Positions 16,384 to 24,018 of a stretch of 41,908 nucleotides of DNA are shown here, piece by piece; within the stretch, counting starts at the first letter, position 1; the number at the start of each line of letters is the position of its first letter. The notes beneath the pieces were generated by a model. It was not told where the DNA came from. It saw only the letters and a program-made list of their open reading frames with translations, and made no database searches. The stretch comes from Pirellulales bacterium (lineage in GTDB: Bacteria; Planctomycetota; Planctomycetia; Pirellulales; JAEUIK01), in NCBI GenBank assembly GCA_019694435.1, contig JAIBBZ010000041.1:1-41908 (forward strand), read 5' to 3'. Both the position numbers and the translations under genes were made by a program.

Positions 16384-17766
16384 CTAGTTGCCGACGCCCT
16401 GGGTTTCGCCACCGGCAATCGACGACAAGGCGCGGTAGGTATTCACGTCAATGTTGTCCTGTATGAACCGCACGGTGCCGTCCGCATAGAGGAAGTGAGC
16501 ACCACCCTCGTGGTCGCTACGGAAGTTGCTCGTGGCATGACGATCTACACCGAAGACAGCCGGCGTCGCGTTCAACTGGCCACTAGGCGACGGACCATCG
16601 AGGTCGATCGTGGCCCGGCAGTCAAGCAGATTGAGTGCGTCGGTGCCATCATTCACACCGATCACGGTGTGGGATACCGGTCGGGTGTTCAAGCGAATAG
16701 TCGTAGCGCCGATCGGGGCACCCAGGTAAACTTTTGCAGTTGTGAGAGCATAGATACTGGGTGTCAAGAACCAGGGCTGGTAAATCGGATACGGATCGAT
16801 GCCATTACCGCCGAATTCCGATGGCAACTTAGTCAAGGCCACCGTCGCGGAATCAGTCGTACATTTGTCCTGAGCAGGCTGCATTCTGTAGTCTTTATTA
16901 TACCGGGGGCCAGCTCCAAGCGGGCAAATGGGCCACGAATTGCCCTGGGCACCTTCGCCGAAAGCGAAAGTATTGCTCGTGCCATCGGTGATCATGGAGA
17001 TGGTACAGGCGAAGCTCGCACCAGGCAGTTCCAGAGTGCTAGGAATCGACAGGTCAAACATGCCGCGTTCGGCGCCGGCATTTCCCACGGTCCCCGCTGG
17101 CGGCTGGCCATCCTGATTACCGTCCAGAAGATCAATTTCACCGTACGTCAGCACCCAGCCCGGCATTGCGCACCAGCCGTCCGTTGCACCTTTGCACATG
17201 AGATAGTCGGTCAAGGCAAACGTGCTGTCGAGATCGGCCTTGACTTGCGCTGTATCCACGCTTGAACCAGCCAGCTGTGCGATTTGGTCAATCACCTGGT
17301 TAACCCAGCGTAGCTTGACGGGGTTGTCTTTCGCATTGGAGGGACAAACCAGGGCCGGAATCACTGCTGAGGCCAACAGACGGTTGACATTGCTGCCCTG
17401 GCCGTACCAGGGCTTGGTCTTATCAAACGAGTTGACGATGGCAGTGCCTTCCAAATAGCCAAGCAGCGACACGATGCCGTTGGCGAAGAAGTCGGCCGAA
17501 CCGAGATCGGGGCTACCGCCTAGCAGGTGCGGAGGATCGGTGTAACGGCCGAATTGGATCCCCGAGGGGAACGAGCCCAACGACGTATTGTAGTTGTGCA
17601 GGGCCAAGCCGATCTGCTTGAGGTTGTTCGAGCAGGTCATGCGCTGGGCCGCGCGACGTGCGGCTTGAACGGCGGGTAGCAACAGCGCGATCAAGATCGC
17701 GATGATGGCGATCACCACCAGCAGTTCCACCAGCGTGAAACCGCGGCGTGGTCCACGGGATTCCAT
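16384..17766 (-). CDS. DUF1559 protein with prepilin-type N-terminus
   Basis: A 460-residue protein with a type IV prepilin / type II pseudopilin leader: MESRGPRRG, cleavage before F, then TLVELLVVIAIIAILIALLL with the conserved Glu at position +5. The rest is the planctomycete DUF1559 (SBP_bac_10-like) domain, recognisable from RMTCSNNLKQIGLALHNY and the C-terminal SDHEGGAHFLYADGTVRFI block. Such proteins are present in dozens of copies per Pirellulales genome. They should be cut by a prepilin peptidase and either assembled into or secreted with a pseudopilus; the role of the large domain is unknown. GAGGTG lies 6 bp before the ATG. It appears monocistronic, with a distant promoter and a strong terminator. 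Confidence 0.95.
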   Translation of the reverse strand: MESRGPRRGFTLVELLVVIAIIAILIALLLPAVQAARRAAQRMTCSNNLKQIGLALHNYNTSLGSFPSGIQFGRYTDPPHLLGGSPDLGSADFFANGIVSLLGYLEGTAIVNSFDKTKPWYGQGSNVNRLLASAVIPALVCPSNAKDNPVKLRWVNQVIDQIAQLAGSSVDTAQVKADLDSTFALTDYLMCKGATDGWCAMPGWVLTYGEIDLLDGNQDGQPPAGTVGNAGAERGMFDLSIPSTLELPGASFACTISMITDGTSNTFAFGEGAQGNSWPICPLGAGPRYNKDYRMQPAQDKCTTDSATVALTKLPSEFGGNGIDPYPIYQPWFLTPSIYALTTAKVYLGAPIGATTIRLNTRPVSHTVIGVNDGTDALNLLDCRATIDLDGPSPSGQLNATPAVFGVDRHATSNFRSDHEGGAHFLYADGTVRFIQDNIDVNTYRALSSIAGGETQGVGN

Positions 17767-18309
17767 AACTTCACCTCTTCGCAGAAAAACCGGAGAAATA
17801 AGGCAATACGACGGCTATCAATCAGGACCCTTGCGCGCCGGCATCGCTGGCCGACGGGCTGTAAATTCGTCTGCCCCAACTTGGTCTGCTCAGCCTGGCC
17901 CCAGTGATCACGGCCCCGGCAGTCGCACGCCAGCGATCGGGCGTGCAAATCATGCAATGTCCATCCAGACTCGACTGAACGTCCTCCCCCAAACTCGCAA
18001 GAGGCCCACAAACTCGAACGAGCTTGCTACGATCAGGGCCCGCTGACGACCGCGCATCTGACCTGCACAATCGCCCCAGACCGAGGCGCCAGCAATGCTG
18101 AGCCTCATCGACGGAGTTTAACGTAAGGGGCTACTGTGTCAAGGATTTTGGCGAGTGGGCTGGGCCCTTCGCTCGCGGGGGTTTTCCCCGGCAGGGCGCA
18201 CTGCGGGTGGTCTTCACCCCGGCCAAGGTTCGAGGTGCTCGAAGGCCCGGTCCAGACCGCCGAGCCACCGGAAACGGTAAGAGATGGAAAAACCGCGAGA
18301 TTTCCCTGC
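17767..18309. other. Divergent intergenic region, 543 bp
   Basis: Several short frames on both strands show no recognisable protein. The region holds a candidate minus-strand promoter at 18115-18142, which would leave a leader of about 340 nt ahead of the DUF1559 gene. A GC-rich stretch at 18160-18260 precedes the TM2 gene, and no plus-strand promoter was recognised there. I saw no clear riboswitch fold in the long leader. Confidence 0.55.
18115..18142 (-). promoter_or_regulatory. Candidate promoter for the DUF1559 gene, far upstream
   Basis: A perfect TTGACA (18142-18137) and TAAACT (18120-18115) on the minus strand are separated by 16 bp. The -10 is 4 of 6 to consensus. The DUF1559 ATG lies about 349 bp downstream, so the transcript would have a long untranslated leader. 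Confidence 0.42.
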
Positions 18310-18549
18310 ATGAACTCCTCGCCGGAACCGGTTTACCCCCCCGCGCCTCATAAACGCATGTCCACGGCCGCCCTGTTGGCGGGCATCTGTGGCCTGGGCC
18401 TGCACCGTTTCTACCTGGGCTACTGGCTCATCGGGACGCTGCAGCTTGTGACCCTGGGCGGCTGCCTGATCTGGGCGGCGGTCGACCTGATCCGCATCCT
18501 CAACGGAACGCTCAAGGCGGCCGACGGCAGTGAATTGATCCGGGACTGA
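18310..18549 (+). CDS. TM2 domain-containing membrane protein
   Basis: A 79-residue protein with a Pro-rich N-terminal tail followed by a TM2 domain: two membrane helices joined by a short turn. The signature is ICGLGLHRFYLGYW, where Gly, His-Arg-Phe-Tyr-Leu-Gly are conserved, then IGTLQLVTLGGCLIWAAVDL. TM2 proteins are small integral membrane proteins of unknown role. The ATG at 18310 was chosen because it gives a normal short tail; the frame is open a further 58 codons upstream but that part is not protein-like. No clear ribosome site is visible. It is followed by the aldolase gene 200 bp on. Confidence 0.85.
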   Translation: MNSSPEPVYPPAPHKRMSTAALLAGICGLGLHRFYLGYWLIGTLQLVTLGGCLIWAAVDLIRILNGTLKAADGSELIRD

Positions 18550-18623
18550 TGGGCTTATCCACGGGCTCGCCGCCGACAGTGCCGGCAACCTGCGTCGAAT
18601 CGTCGCCAGGGGCGGATCGTTTG

Positions 18624-18653
18624 TTGTGACCAAATCCGCGCGCGCTGTACGAT
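18624..18653 (+). promoter_or_regulatory. Candidate promoter for the class II aldolase gene
   Basis: TTGTGA (18624-18629) and TACGAT (18648-18653) are spaced by 18 bp; each is 4 of 6 to consensus. The aldolase ATG is 96 bp beyond the -10. Confidence 0.33.
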
Positions 18654-18749
18654 GCGTCGGATTCGGCGTGGCAGGCCGTCCGCAGGCCTCTGCGCCGATC
18701 GCGCCAATTCAAGTATCCACCTGGCCCGCCCGCAGCGAGGGAGACCGCC

Positions 18750-19586
18750 ATGACCCAGCTCGATACGAAGATCGATCCGACGCGCATCGTGCTCGACACG
18801 CAGTCGCACAACGAACAAGAAAAAGACGAAGTTATTCGCCTGGCGAACACGCCGCTCGCCCAAGCGGAAAAGGTCAAGCTCGCCGCCGCCTACCGCATCT
18901 TGGCTCGCAAGGGCCTCGACGATGGTGTGGCCGGGCACATCAGCATGCGCGTGCCCGGTGCGCCCAATTACTTCTGGGTAAATCCGTTCGGCCTCTACTT
19001 TCACGAGGTTTCGGCCGACAACCTGGTGCTGGTCAACCATCACGGCGAGATCATTCAGGGTGATTTTCCGATCAATTATGCGGGCTTCTGCATCCATTCG
19101 GCGATTCACCAGGCTCGGCCCGACGTGAATTGCGCGTGCCACACGCACCCGCCTGCCGGCAGCGCCTTTAGTGCCCTCGACATGTTGATCGAGACGATCG
19201 ATCAGACGTGCTGCTCGTTCTTCGAAGATCACGCCATCTACCGCGAGTACACGGGCATCGTGATCAGCGGCGAGCAGGCCGAATCGATCGTCAGCGCCGT
19301 CGGCAACCGCCGGGCGTTGATCCTGGCGAACCACGGCCTGCTCACGGCCGCTTCGACCATCGAGCAGGCGTTGATCGACATGCTCGATATGGAACGGAGC
19401 TGCGAGATCAACCTCAAGGCCCTGGCAACGTGCAGACCGCTGCAAACCGCCCCGCGCGAGGTGGCACTGCAAGCCCGTACCGTGCTGACCCAGGACGGTC
19501 GCTGGCCGTTCCAATGGGCCGCGTTGATCCGTTGGCTCAACAAGTTCGAGACGGACTACGACCCAGCGCTGCGCAAGGGCAAATAA
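18750..19586 (+). CDS. Class II aldolase/adducin family protein
   Basis: A 278-residue member of the class II aldolase/adducin fold, whose enzymes are zinc-dependent aldolases, epimerases or decarboxylases acting on sugar phosphates. Visible landmarks are DDGVAGHISMRVPG, the zinc-binding ACHTHPPAGSAF (H131 and H133), and LANHGLLTAAST, which should carry the third zinc-ligand histidine. No signal peptide is present. AGCGAGGGAGA lies about 6 bp before the ATG. The length is slightly above that of fuculose-phosphate aldolase. The adjoining genes do not define a pathway, so the substrate is open; in other bacteria similar proteins are annotated only to family level. Confidence 0.9.
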   Translation: MTQLDTKIDPTRIVLDTQSHNEQEKDEVIRLANTPLAQAEKVKLAAAYRILARKGLDDGVAGHISMRVPGAPNYFWVNPFGLYFHEVSADNLVLVNHHGEIIQGDFPINYAGFCIHSAIHQARPDVNCACHTHPPAGSAFSALDMLIETIDQTCCSFFEDHAIYREYTGIVISGEQAESIVSAVGNRRALILANHGLLTAASTIEQALIDMLDMERSCEINLKALATCRPLQTAPREVALQARTVLTQDGRWPFQWAALIRWLNKFETDYDPALRKGK

Positions 19587-19595
19587 TCAAAAGGC

Positions 19596-19643
19596 AGCCG
19601 CGCGGCAACGCGCCCGGGCCCTGACAGGCCCGGGTACGCGGCT
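19596..19643 (+). terminator. Long GC-rich hairpin after the aldolase gene
   Basis: CCCGGGCC (19613-19620) and GGCCCGGG (19627-19634) form an 8-bp stem with a 6-nt loop, nested in an outer 7-bp stem AGCCGCG (19596-19602) / CGCGGCT (19637-19643). It starts 10 bp after the stop. There is no T tract, so it may stabilise the 3' end or act with Rho rather than terminate alone. Confidence 0.4.
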
Positions 19644-19786
19644 CCGGCGATCGGGCGAAACGCCCGCCCGGCTGCGCGAACCGTGGCCGGGCGGAATGCG
19701 TATTGGCGTCCGTGACATTGCAGTTCGAGGCTCGGCGTGCGCGCCGCGGCAGCAAGCCGCGCCGCGCGGGACGGCAAACGCGGGAC

Positions 19787-20413
19787 ATGGTACGAGATCA
19801 ACCCGAAGACCACGGCATCCGGGCCCAGATCGATGGGCAGGCGTTGAGCCTGTTTATCGACTACGATCGCGCCCGGCTGGGCCAACTCTCCGACGACGGG
19901 AAGATCGAGTACTTCGAAAAGCGCTTCGAATTGGTCGTGCTCAACCCGCTTGAACATATGTTGTCGTTCAACGACAAGCCCTACCCGGTGCTGATCATCT
20001 GGGGCAATGCCTTGATGTGCGCGATCGAGGCGGCCGGGCATTTTCTCACGCCGAGCGTCGCCACGAACTCGCAGGCGTTTCAGACGTTCGTCACTTCGTT
20101 CATGGATGCTGCGTGGCGCGAACGCCCGCAGAAACCGCCCTCGGGCATCGACTATTACTGGCGCTGGCTTTGGGACTCGTTCCGCAACGGGCTGGCCCAC
20201 GGGGCCTATGTCAAGAACGGTGGATTCGAAAAGCTCGGGGAGCGGCTGTTTGTCGAGGTCAACGGCAGCCTCAAGGTCGACACCTATCAGCTCGACGTCG
20301 ACTTCCGCAACGGGCTGGAAAAGATGAAGAAGGCGGTCCGCAAGCCGGATAACTATTTCCGCACCACGTTTCTGGAACGGTTCAACTGGACCTACATCCA
20401 GGGCGAGGAATGA
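19787..20413 (+). CDS. Conserved hypothetical protein with a HEPN-like RNxxxH motif
   Basis: A 208-residue soluble, largely helical protein that I cannot place in a named family. Around residues 131-140 it has SFRNGLAHGA, i.e. R133-N-x3-H138, the spacing (Rx4H) found in HEPN nucleases and HEPN-like helical domains. Aromatic-rich helices lie on both sides (IDYYWRWLWD before; FRNGLEKM after). ATG 19787 was preferred to the upstream TTG at 19703, because the added 28 residues are Arg-rich and unlike the rest. No nucleotidyltransferase or antitoxin is adjacent, so a toxin role is not supported by context. It is convergent with the hydrolase gene, 25 bp apart. Confidence 0.75.
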   Translation: MVRDQPEDHGIRAQIDGQALSLFIDYDRARLGQLSDDGKIEYFEKRFELVVLNPLEHMLSFNDKPYPVLIIWGNALMCAIEAAGHFLTPSVATNSQAFQTFVTSFMDAAWRERPQKPPSGIDYYWRWLWDSFRNGLAHGAYVKNGGFEKLGERLFVEVNGSLKVDTYQLDVDFRNGLEKMKKAVRKPDNYFRTTFLERFNWTYIQGEE

Positions 20414-20438
20414 CGCGGCGCCGCCGGCCAACTTGACG

Positions 20439-21527
20439 CTAAGGCTCCTGATCGGCCACGAGCCACTGGTCCATCCAGGCATACGCCGCCTGGCGTTCGG
20501 CCGGCGGAAAATTGTGTTCGGCGTCGGGGTACAAGGCGCGCAGCCGGTCGGGAATTCCCAGCAGGGCATAGACCGTCTGGGCCGCGGTCACGCATTCGCG
20601 CACGCCCTCGACTGCAAAATTCGCGTCGCGCTGCGGCGCCACGACGAGCACCGCCCGCGGGGCAATCGCCGCGAGCACCTCGGGAAAATCGAAGGGCATC
20701 CGCGCCGGGTCGCGGCCATACACGTCGGCGATTCGCGGCATGTAGCCTTTGTGGCTCCAGCCCGTCAGGTCGCCGCCGTAATAGTGCCGGAAGCTGTTGA
20801 ACCCGCAGCTCGTCACGACGCAGCGAATGCGCGGATCGAATGCGGCCACGAACAAGCTGTTGTGACCGCCGAGCGAGTGCCCGATGACCCCGATCCGGCG
20901 GGCATCGACTTCGGGCAGCGCGCACAACAGGTCGACGGCGCGGAGATGATTCCAGATGCCCTTCATCGTCGCGCTGACGTAGCCGTGCGCGTAGGGGTCG
21001 AATTCGTAGGTGCCAAAGTTGGGGTAGTCGACCGCCAGCGTCACGTAGCCCCGCCTGGCGAGTTCGTCGGCATAGCGCTTGTTCGGATCGTCGCCCAGGC
21101 CGACCGGCTCGTCTTTGCCGATCTTGATCGTTTGGTGCAAACAGAGCACGGCCGGCAGCCGACCATTCCGCTGCTTGGGCACCAGCAGCCATCCGGGGAG
21201 CGAATCGCCCGGCTCGGGGGTGAAGTGAATGCGGCGCCGCGTGTAGAAGCCGTCGACGTCGGTTTCCGTTTCGATCGCCAGCTCGAGCGGTGTTCGGCGC
21301 TCGGGCCCCGGCAAGGGGCCCATGGCTTGCTGCATGCCGAGCAGAATATGCTCGCGCCTGCGCGGCCAGGCGTCGGCTCGATCGATCGGGTGCTCCACCC
21401 CCGACGCATCGCGGTAGACCAGCAGCCGCAGCTTGTCCGGATAGAATGGCGGCGGCTCGTCGGCCGCCAGCCAGGCACTCTGCCCGAGGGCCAGGAGCAG
21501 CACGAGAGGCGCAAACCGCGCGCTCAT
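20439..21527 (-). CDS. Secreted alpha/beta hydrolase (acetyl-xylan-esterase-like)
   Basis: A 362-residue alpha/beta hydrolase with an N-terminal signal peptide (LVLLLALGQSAWLAADEP). The nucleophile elbow is VIGHSLGGHN (S218), and the likely catalytic His is in YPDAEHNFPP near residue 341, with an acid near 315-320 in the VVAPQRDANF strand. Lid and core patterns (WLLVPKQRNGRLPAVLCLHQ; VTLAVDYPNFGTY) resemble planctomycete acetyl-xylan-esterase / dienelactone-hydrolase-like proteins, which deacylate polysaccharides. The substrate is not defined. Its ATG overlaps the stop of the upstream kinase gene (ATGA), so the two are probably translationally coupled, an unexpected pairing of a cytoplasmic kinase and an exported enzyme. 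Confidence 0.9.
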   Translation of the reverse strand: MSARFAPLVLLLALGQSAWLAADEPPPFYPDKLRLLVYRDASGVEHPIDRADAWPRRREHILLGMQQAMGPLPGPERRTPLELAIETETDVDGFYTRRRIHFTPEPGDSLPGWLLVPKQRNGRLPAVLCLHQTIKIGKDEPVGLGDDPNKRYADELARRGYVTLAVDYPNFGTYEFDPYAHGYVSATMKGIWNHLRAVDLLCALPEVDARRIGVIGHSLGGHNSLFVAAFDPRIRCVVTSCGFNSFRHYYGGDLTGWSHKGYMPRIADVYGRDPARMPFDFPEVLAAIAPRAVLVVAPQRDANFAVEGVRECVTAAQTVYALLGIPDRLRALYPDAEHNFPPAERQAAYAWMDQWLVADQEP

Positions 21528-22627
21528 TCGAGCTCCTCGAGCCAGAGGCGAATCTCGTTTTCGTATTCGCTCGCCAGATCGACCTTGATCAATTGCCGCA
21601 AGAAACTGGCGGCCCCTTCCTTCACCAGGTCAGCGGCCTCGGCGCTGGGGAACCGCAGCGCCGGGTCAGGCGCGACCAGCCGGCGGCAGAGGTTCAGCAG
21701 CAGCTCGTTGCAGGTCACGTCGTACGGCAGGTACTCGTGCAAGCGATGGACGAGGGTGCGTTTCGCTTCGAGCAGCTCGGCCAGCGTGCGCTTGCCCAGA
21801 AACAACGGCGTCCCCGACAGCATCTCAATCAGGACGTAGCCCAGGCTGCACAGATCGCTGCGCGGCGTACATTGGCCGGCGTCGAGCACCTCGGGCGCGG
21901 CGTAGGCCGGCGTACAGGTTTGCCGAACCGGGGCCTTTTCCCACTCGAAGGCCGAGCCAATATCGATAATCTTCGCGTTGCCGGTCCGCTTGAGCATGAT
22001 GTTCGACGGCTTGACGTCGCCGTGCACGATGCCCTCGCGGTGCAGCGCGGCCAGGGCAGCCAGGCATTCGCGCAACACGGCGATCGCAATTCCGGGCTTC
22101 AGCCGCGGTTGCTGCGGACCGTCGGTGACGATCACGTTGTTGAGATATTCCCACCGCCGCTGGCTGACGCGGTCGTGGACGCGGCTCAACATGTTCTTGG
22201 TCAGCAGCCGGCCGAGGTCGTACCCGTCGATCCACTCCATCTCCATCAAGCGGATGCGATTGCGGTCGATGAAGTTGTGCACGTCCAGCAGATTGTCCTG
22301 CTGAATCTGTGCGACCCGCGCCGCGATGTGCGCGATCCGCTGCATGGCCATGTCGTACGCGGCCGCGTCGGGATAGCGCTCGGGCGAGAAGATCTTCAGC
22401 GCCACAGGCAAGGTGAACTGATCGGCGCCGCGGCGTTCAGTCAGATAGACGACGCCCTGCCCTCCGGCACCCAAGAGCCGCAACAGCCGATGGTGATCGG
22501 TCCAGCTAAGTCGCTGCTCGTTGATCAGCGCATCGTAGCGCGCAAGCAACTCCTCGGGACAGCGCACCTCGAGCTCGCCCGCAAACGTAAGCGTGGTCTT
22601 GCCGGCCAACATCGTAGTATTCGACAT
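21524..22627 (-). CDS. Serine/threonine protein kinase (cytosolic)
   Basis: A 367-residue Hanks-type protein kinase. The Gly-rich loop is LLGAGGQGVVYL (53-58), the ATP-anchoring lysine is in PVALKIF (K78), the catalytic loop is VHGDVKPSNIML (D204) and the metal-binding motif is DIGSA (D222, DFG variant); the APE motif appears as YAAPEVL. HGD instead of HRD makes it a non-RD kinase, so activation-loop phosphorylation may not be needed. A ~45-residue N-terminal extension precedes the kinase fold and there is no membrane segment or sensor domain, unlike typical PASTA or FHA-linked kinases. ATG 22627 was chosen, with AGGGG about 8 bp before it. It overlaps the downstream hydrolase by ATGA. FHA proteins such as the sigma-54 activator at 718-2745 are possible partners. 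Confidence 0.92.
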   Translation of the reverse strand: MSNTTMLAGKTTLTFAGELEVRCPEELLARYDALINEQRLSWTDHHRLLRLLGAGGQGVVYLTERRGADQFTLPVALKIFSPERYPDAAAYDMAMQRIAHIAARVAQIQQDNLLDVHNFIDRNRIRLMEMEWIDGYDLGRLLTKNMLSRVHDRVSQRRWEYLNNVIVTDGPQQPRLKPGIAIAVLRECLAALAALHREGIVHGDVKPSNIMLKRTGNAKIIDIGSAFEWEKAPVRQTCTPAYAAPEVLDAGQCTPRSDLCSLGYVLIEMLSGTPLFLGKRTLAELLEAKRTLVHRLHEYLPYDVTCNELLLNLCRRLVAPDPALRFPSAEAADLVKEGAASFLRQLIKVDLASEYENEIRLWLEELE

Positions 22628-22728
22628 CGCGGATTCCCCTGCCGCGCGAGACACTCCCCCAATCAAGAGCCCCGATTGTAGTTCCACGGCGCGAATTGCG
22701 TCCAGCAGAATTGCATGCTGGCACCCGT

Positions 22729-23703
22729 CTAAGCGCGCTGCATCGCGCGCCGCACGGGGTAGCCGAGCCGCTTGTCGACGAGATTGTTCAGCGGCAGGCC
22801 AGCGTGCCAGCGGCGCAGGTTTTCGCAGAAGAAGCGCGTCATATCGTCGATGCGCCGCGCGCTTTGACCGCCGACATGCGGTGTGATGATGACGTTCGGC
22901 AGGTCCCAGAGACGACTAGTGCTCGGCAAAGGTTCGGTCTCTGTCACGTCGAGCGCCGCGCCGCCCAGATGTCCCGACTCGAGCGCCCCCGCGAGTGCTT
23001 GCTCAACAACGATGGGTCCGCGCGCAACGTTCACGACGAGCGCGCCCGGCCGCAGCAGCGCCAATTGGCGCTCGCCGATGAGCCCTCGGGTCAAGGGGGT
23101 CAACGGAGCGCAGAGAATCAAGACGTCGACGGCGCGCAACAGATCATCGAGCCGCTCGGCGGGCCAGAGTTCGGCGACTTCGGTCGGCCGATCGACGGGA
23201 AACGTATCGGTTGCCAGGATGCGCGTCTTGAGCGGCGCCAGCAATTGTGCTACGCGCCGCCCAACCCCCCCCAAGCCGACGATGCCGATCGTCGAGTGAT
23301 GCACGTCGCGCGTGGGGCGGCGGATAAACTCCTTGCGCTGCTGGGCCCGGTAGAACACCGGCATGCCCCGGCAGAGTCCGGTCAACAGTGCCAGCGTGTG
23401 CTCGGCCACCTGGTCGGCCAGCACTCCCGAGGCGCTCGTGACCGGGATGTCCGACTCGATGACGCAGGGTACCAGGCAGTGGTCGGTGCCGGCCGCGGTC
23501 GATTGAATCCAGCGCAGTCGGCCGCGACGCACGGTCTCTTCCCAAGGCACCGGCACTTTGGCATGGCCGCAGAAGATATCGGCCTCGAGCAATGCTTCGG
23601 CGATCCGCTCCTGCCCGGCGTCGACGATCTCGTCGTGCGGCGCAACAGCCTGGATCTCGGCGATGTGATGCGGCTCGACCGGATAGCAAAGCACAATGCG
23701 CAC
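22729..23703 (-). CDS. D-2-hydroxyacid dehydrogenase
   Basis: A 324-residue NAD(P)-dependent dehydrogenase of the D-isomer 2-hydroxyacid family, which reduces 2-keto acids or oxidises D-2-hydroxy acids. The NAD motif is IVGLGGVGRR (about 141-150). The catalytic triad is visible as R228 (VVNVARGP), E257 (TETEPLP) and H276 (ITPHVGG). GTG at 23703 was taken as start because GAGGTGG lies just upstream at a proper distance and it gives the normal MRIVLCYP opening; ATG 23730 and a longer frame to 23787 are less likely. It is 101 bp upstream of the kinase gene on the same strand. Confidence 0.9.
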   Translation of the reverse strand: MRIVLCYPVEPHHIAEIQAVAPHDEIVDAGQERIAEALLEADIFCGHAKVPVPWEETVRRGRLRWIQSTAAGTDHCLVPCVIESDIPVTSASGVLADQVAEHTLALLTGLCRGMPVFYRAQQRKEFIRRPTRDVHHSTIGIVGLGGVGRRVAQLLAPLKTRILATDTFPVDRPTEVAELWPAERLDDLLRAVDVLILCAPLTPLTRGLIGERQLALLRPGALVVNVARGPIVVEQALAGALESGHLGGAALDVTETEPLPSTSRLWDLPNVIITPHVGGQSARRIDDMTRFFCENLRRWHAGLPLNNLVDKRLGYPVRRAMQRA

Positions 23704-24018
23704 GGGCCACCTCGCGACCACTCCCCCCATTTCCTCGGCGAGGCTATTGTGGTCAAAAGACCCGGGCCGGCAAGGCATGCGCCGCACAAGTCATGGCGAG
23801 CGGCCGCGTCGCTGGCGCGAACCTGGCGCCGGGGGCCGGCGTCCTGTCTCGCACGTCGGGCTGCGTCCCGGTTCAAAAGGGGGCAGGCGCCGGCGCACGG
23901 GCAGCGCGGCGTATGCAGTGCCCGGCCGCGAAGCGCGGATCGCTGAGCGTCGAGTTCCGCAGGCCAGGCCGCGACAGCAAGGCCCCGACCCACCCTACGA
24001 GCCACCGAAGAGACCGTC
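23704..24018. other. Divergent intergenic region, 315 bp
   Basis: This gap separates the dehydrogenase and MATE genes. A plus-strand frame covers it but is in another phase from the MATE gene and is rich in Arg/Ala/Gly; I do not call it. No convincing promoter, repeat or structured RNA was found. Confidence 0.5.
23707..23713 (-). promoter_or_regulatory. Shine-Dalgarno deciding the GTG start at 23703
   Basis: GAGGTGG on the minus strand; its GAGG core ends 6 bp before the GTG. The competing ATG at 23730 has GAGG only 2 bp away, too close to work well. Confidence 0.6.

Noticed and set aside
21290..22681. 463-codon plus-strand frame opposite the kinase gene
   Set aside because: The kinase motifs on the minus strand are complete, and the plus frame has none.
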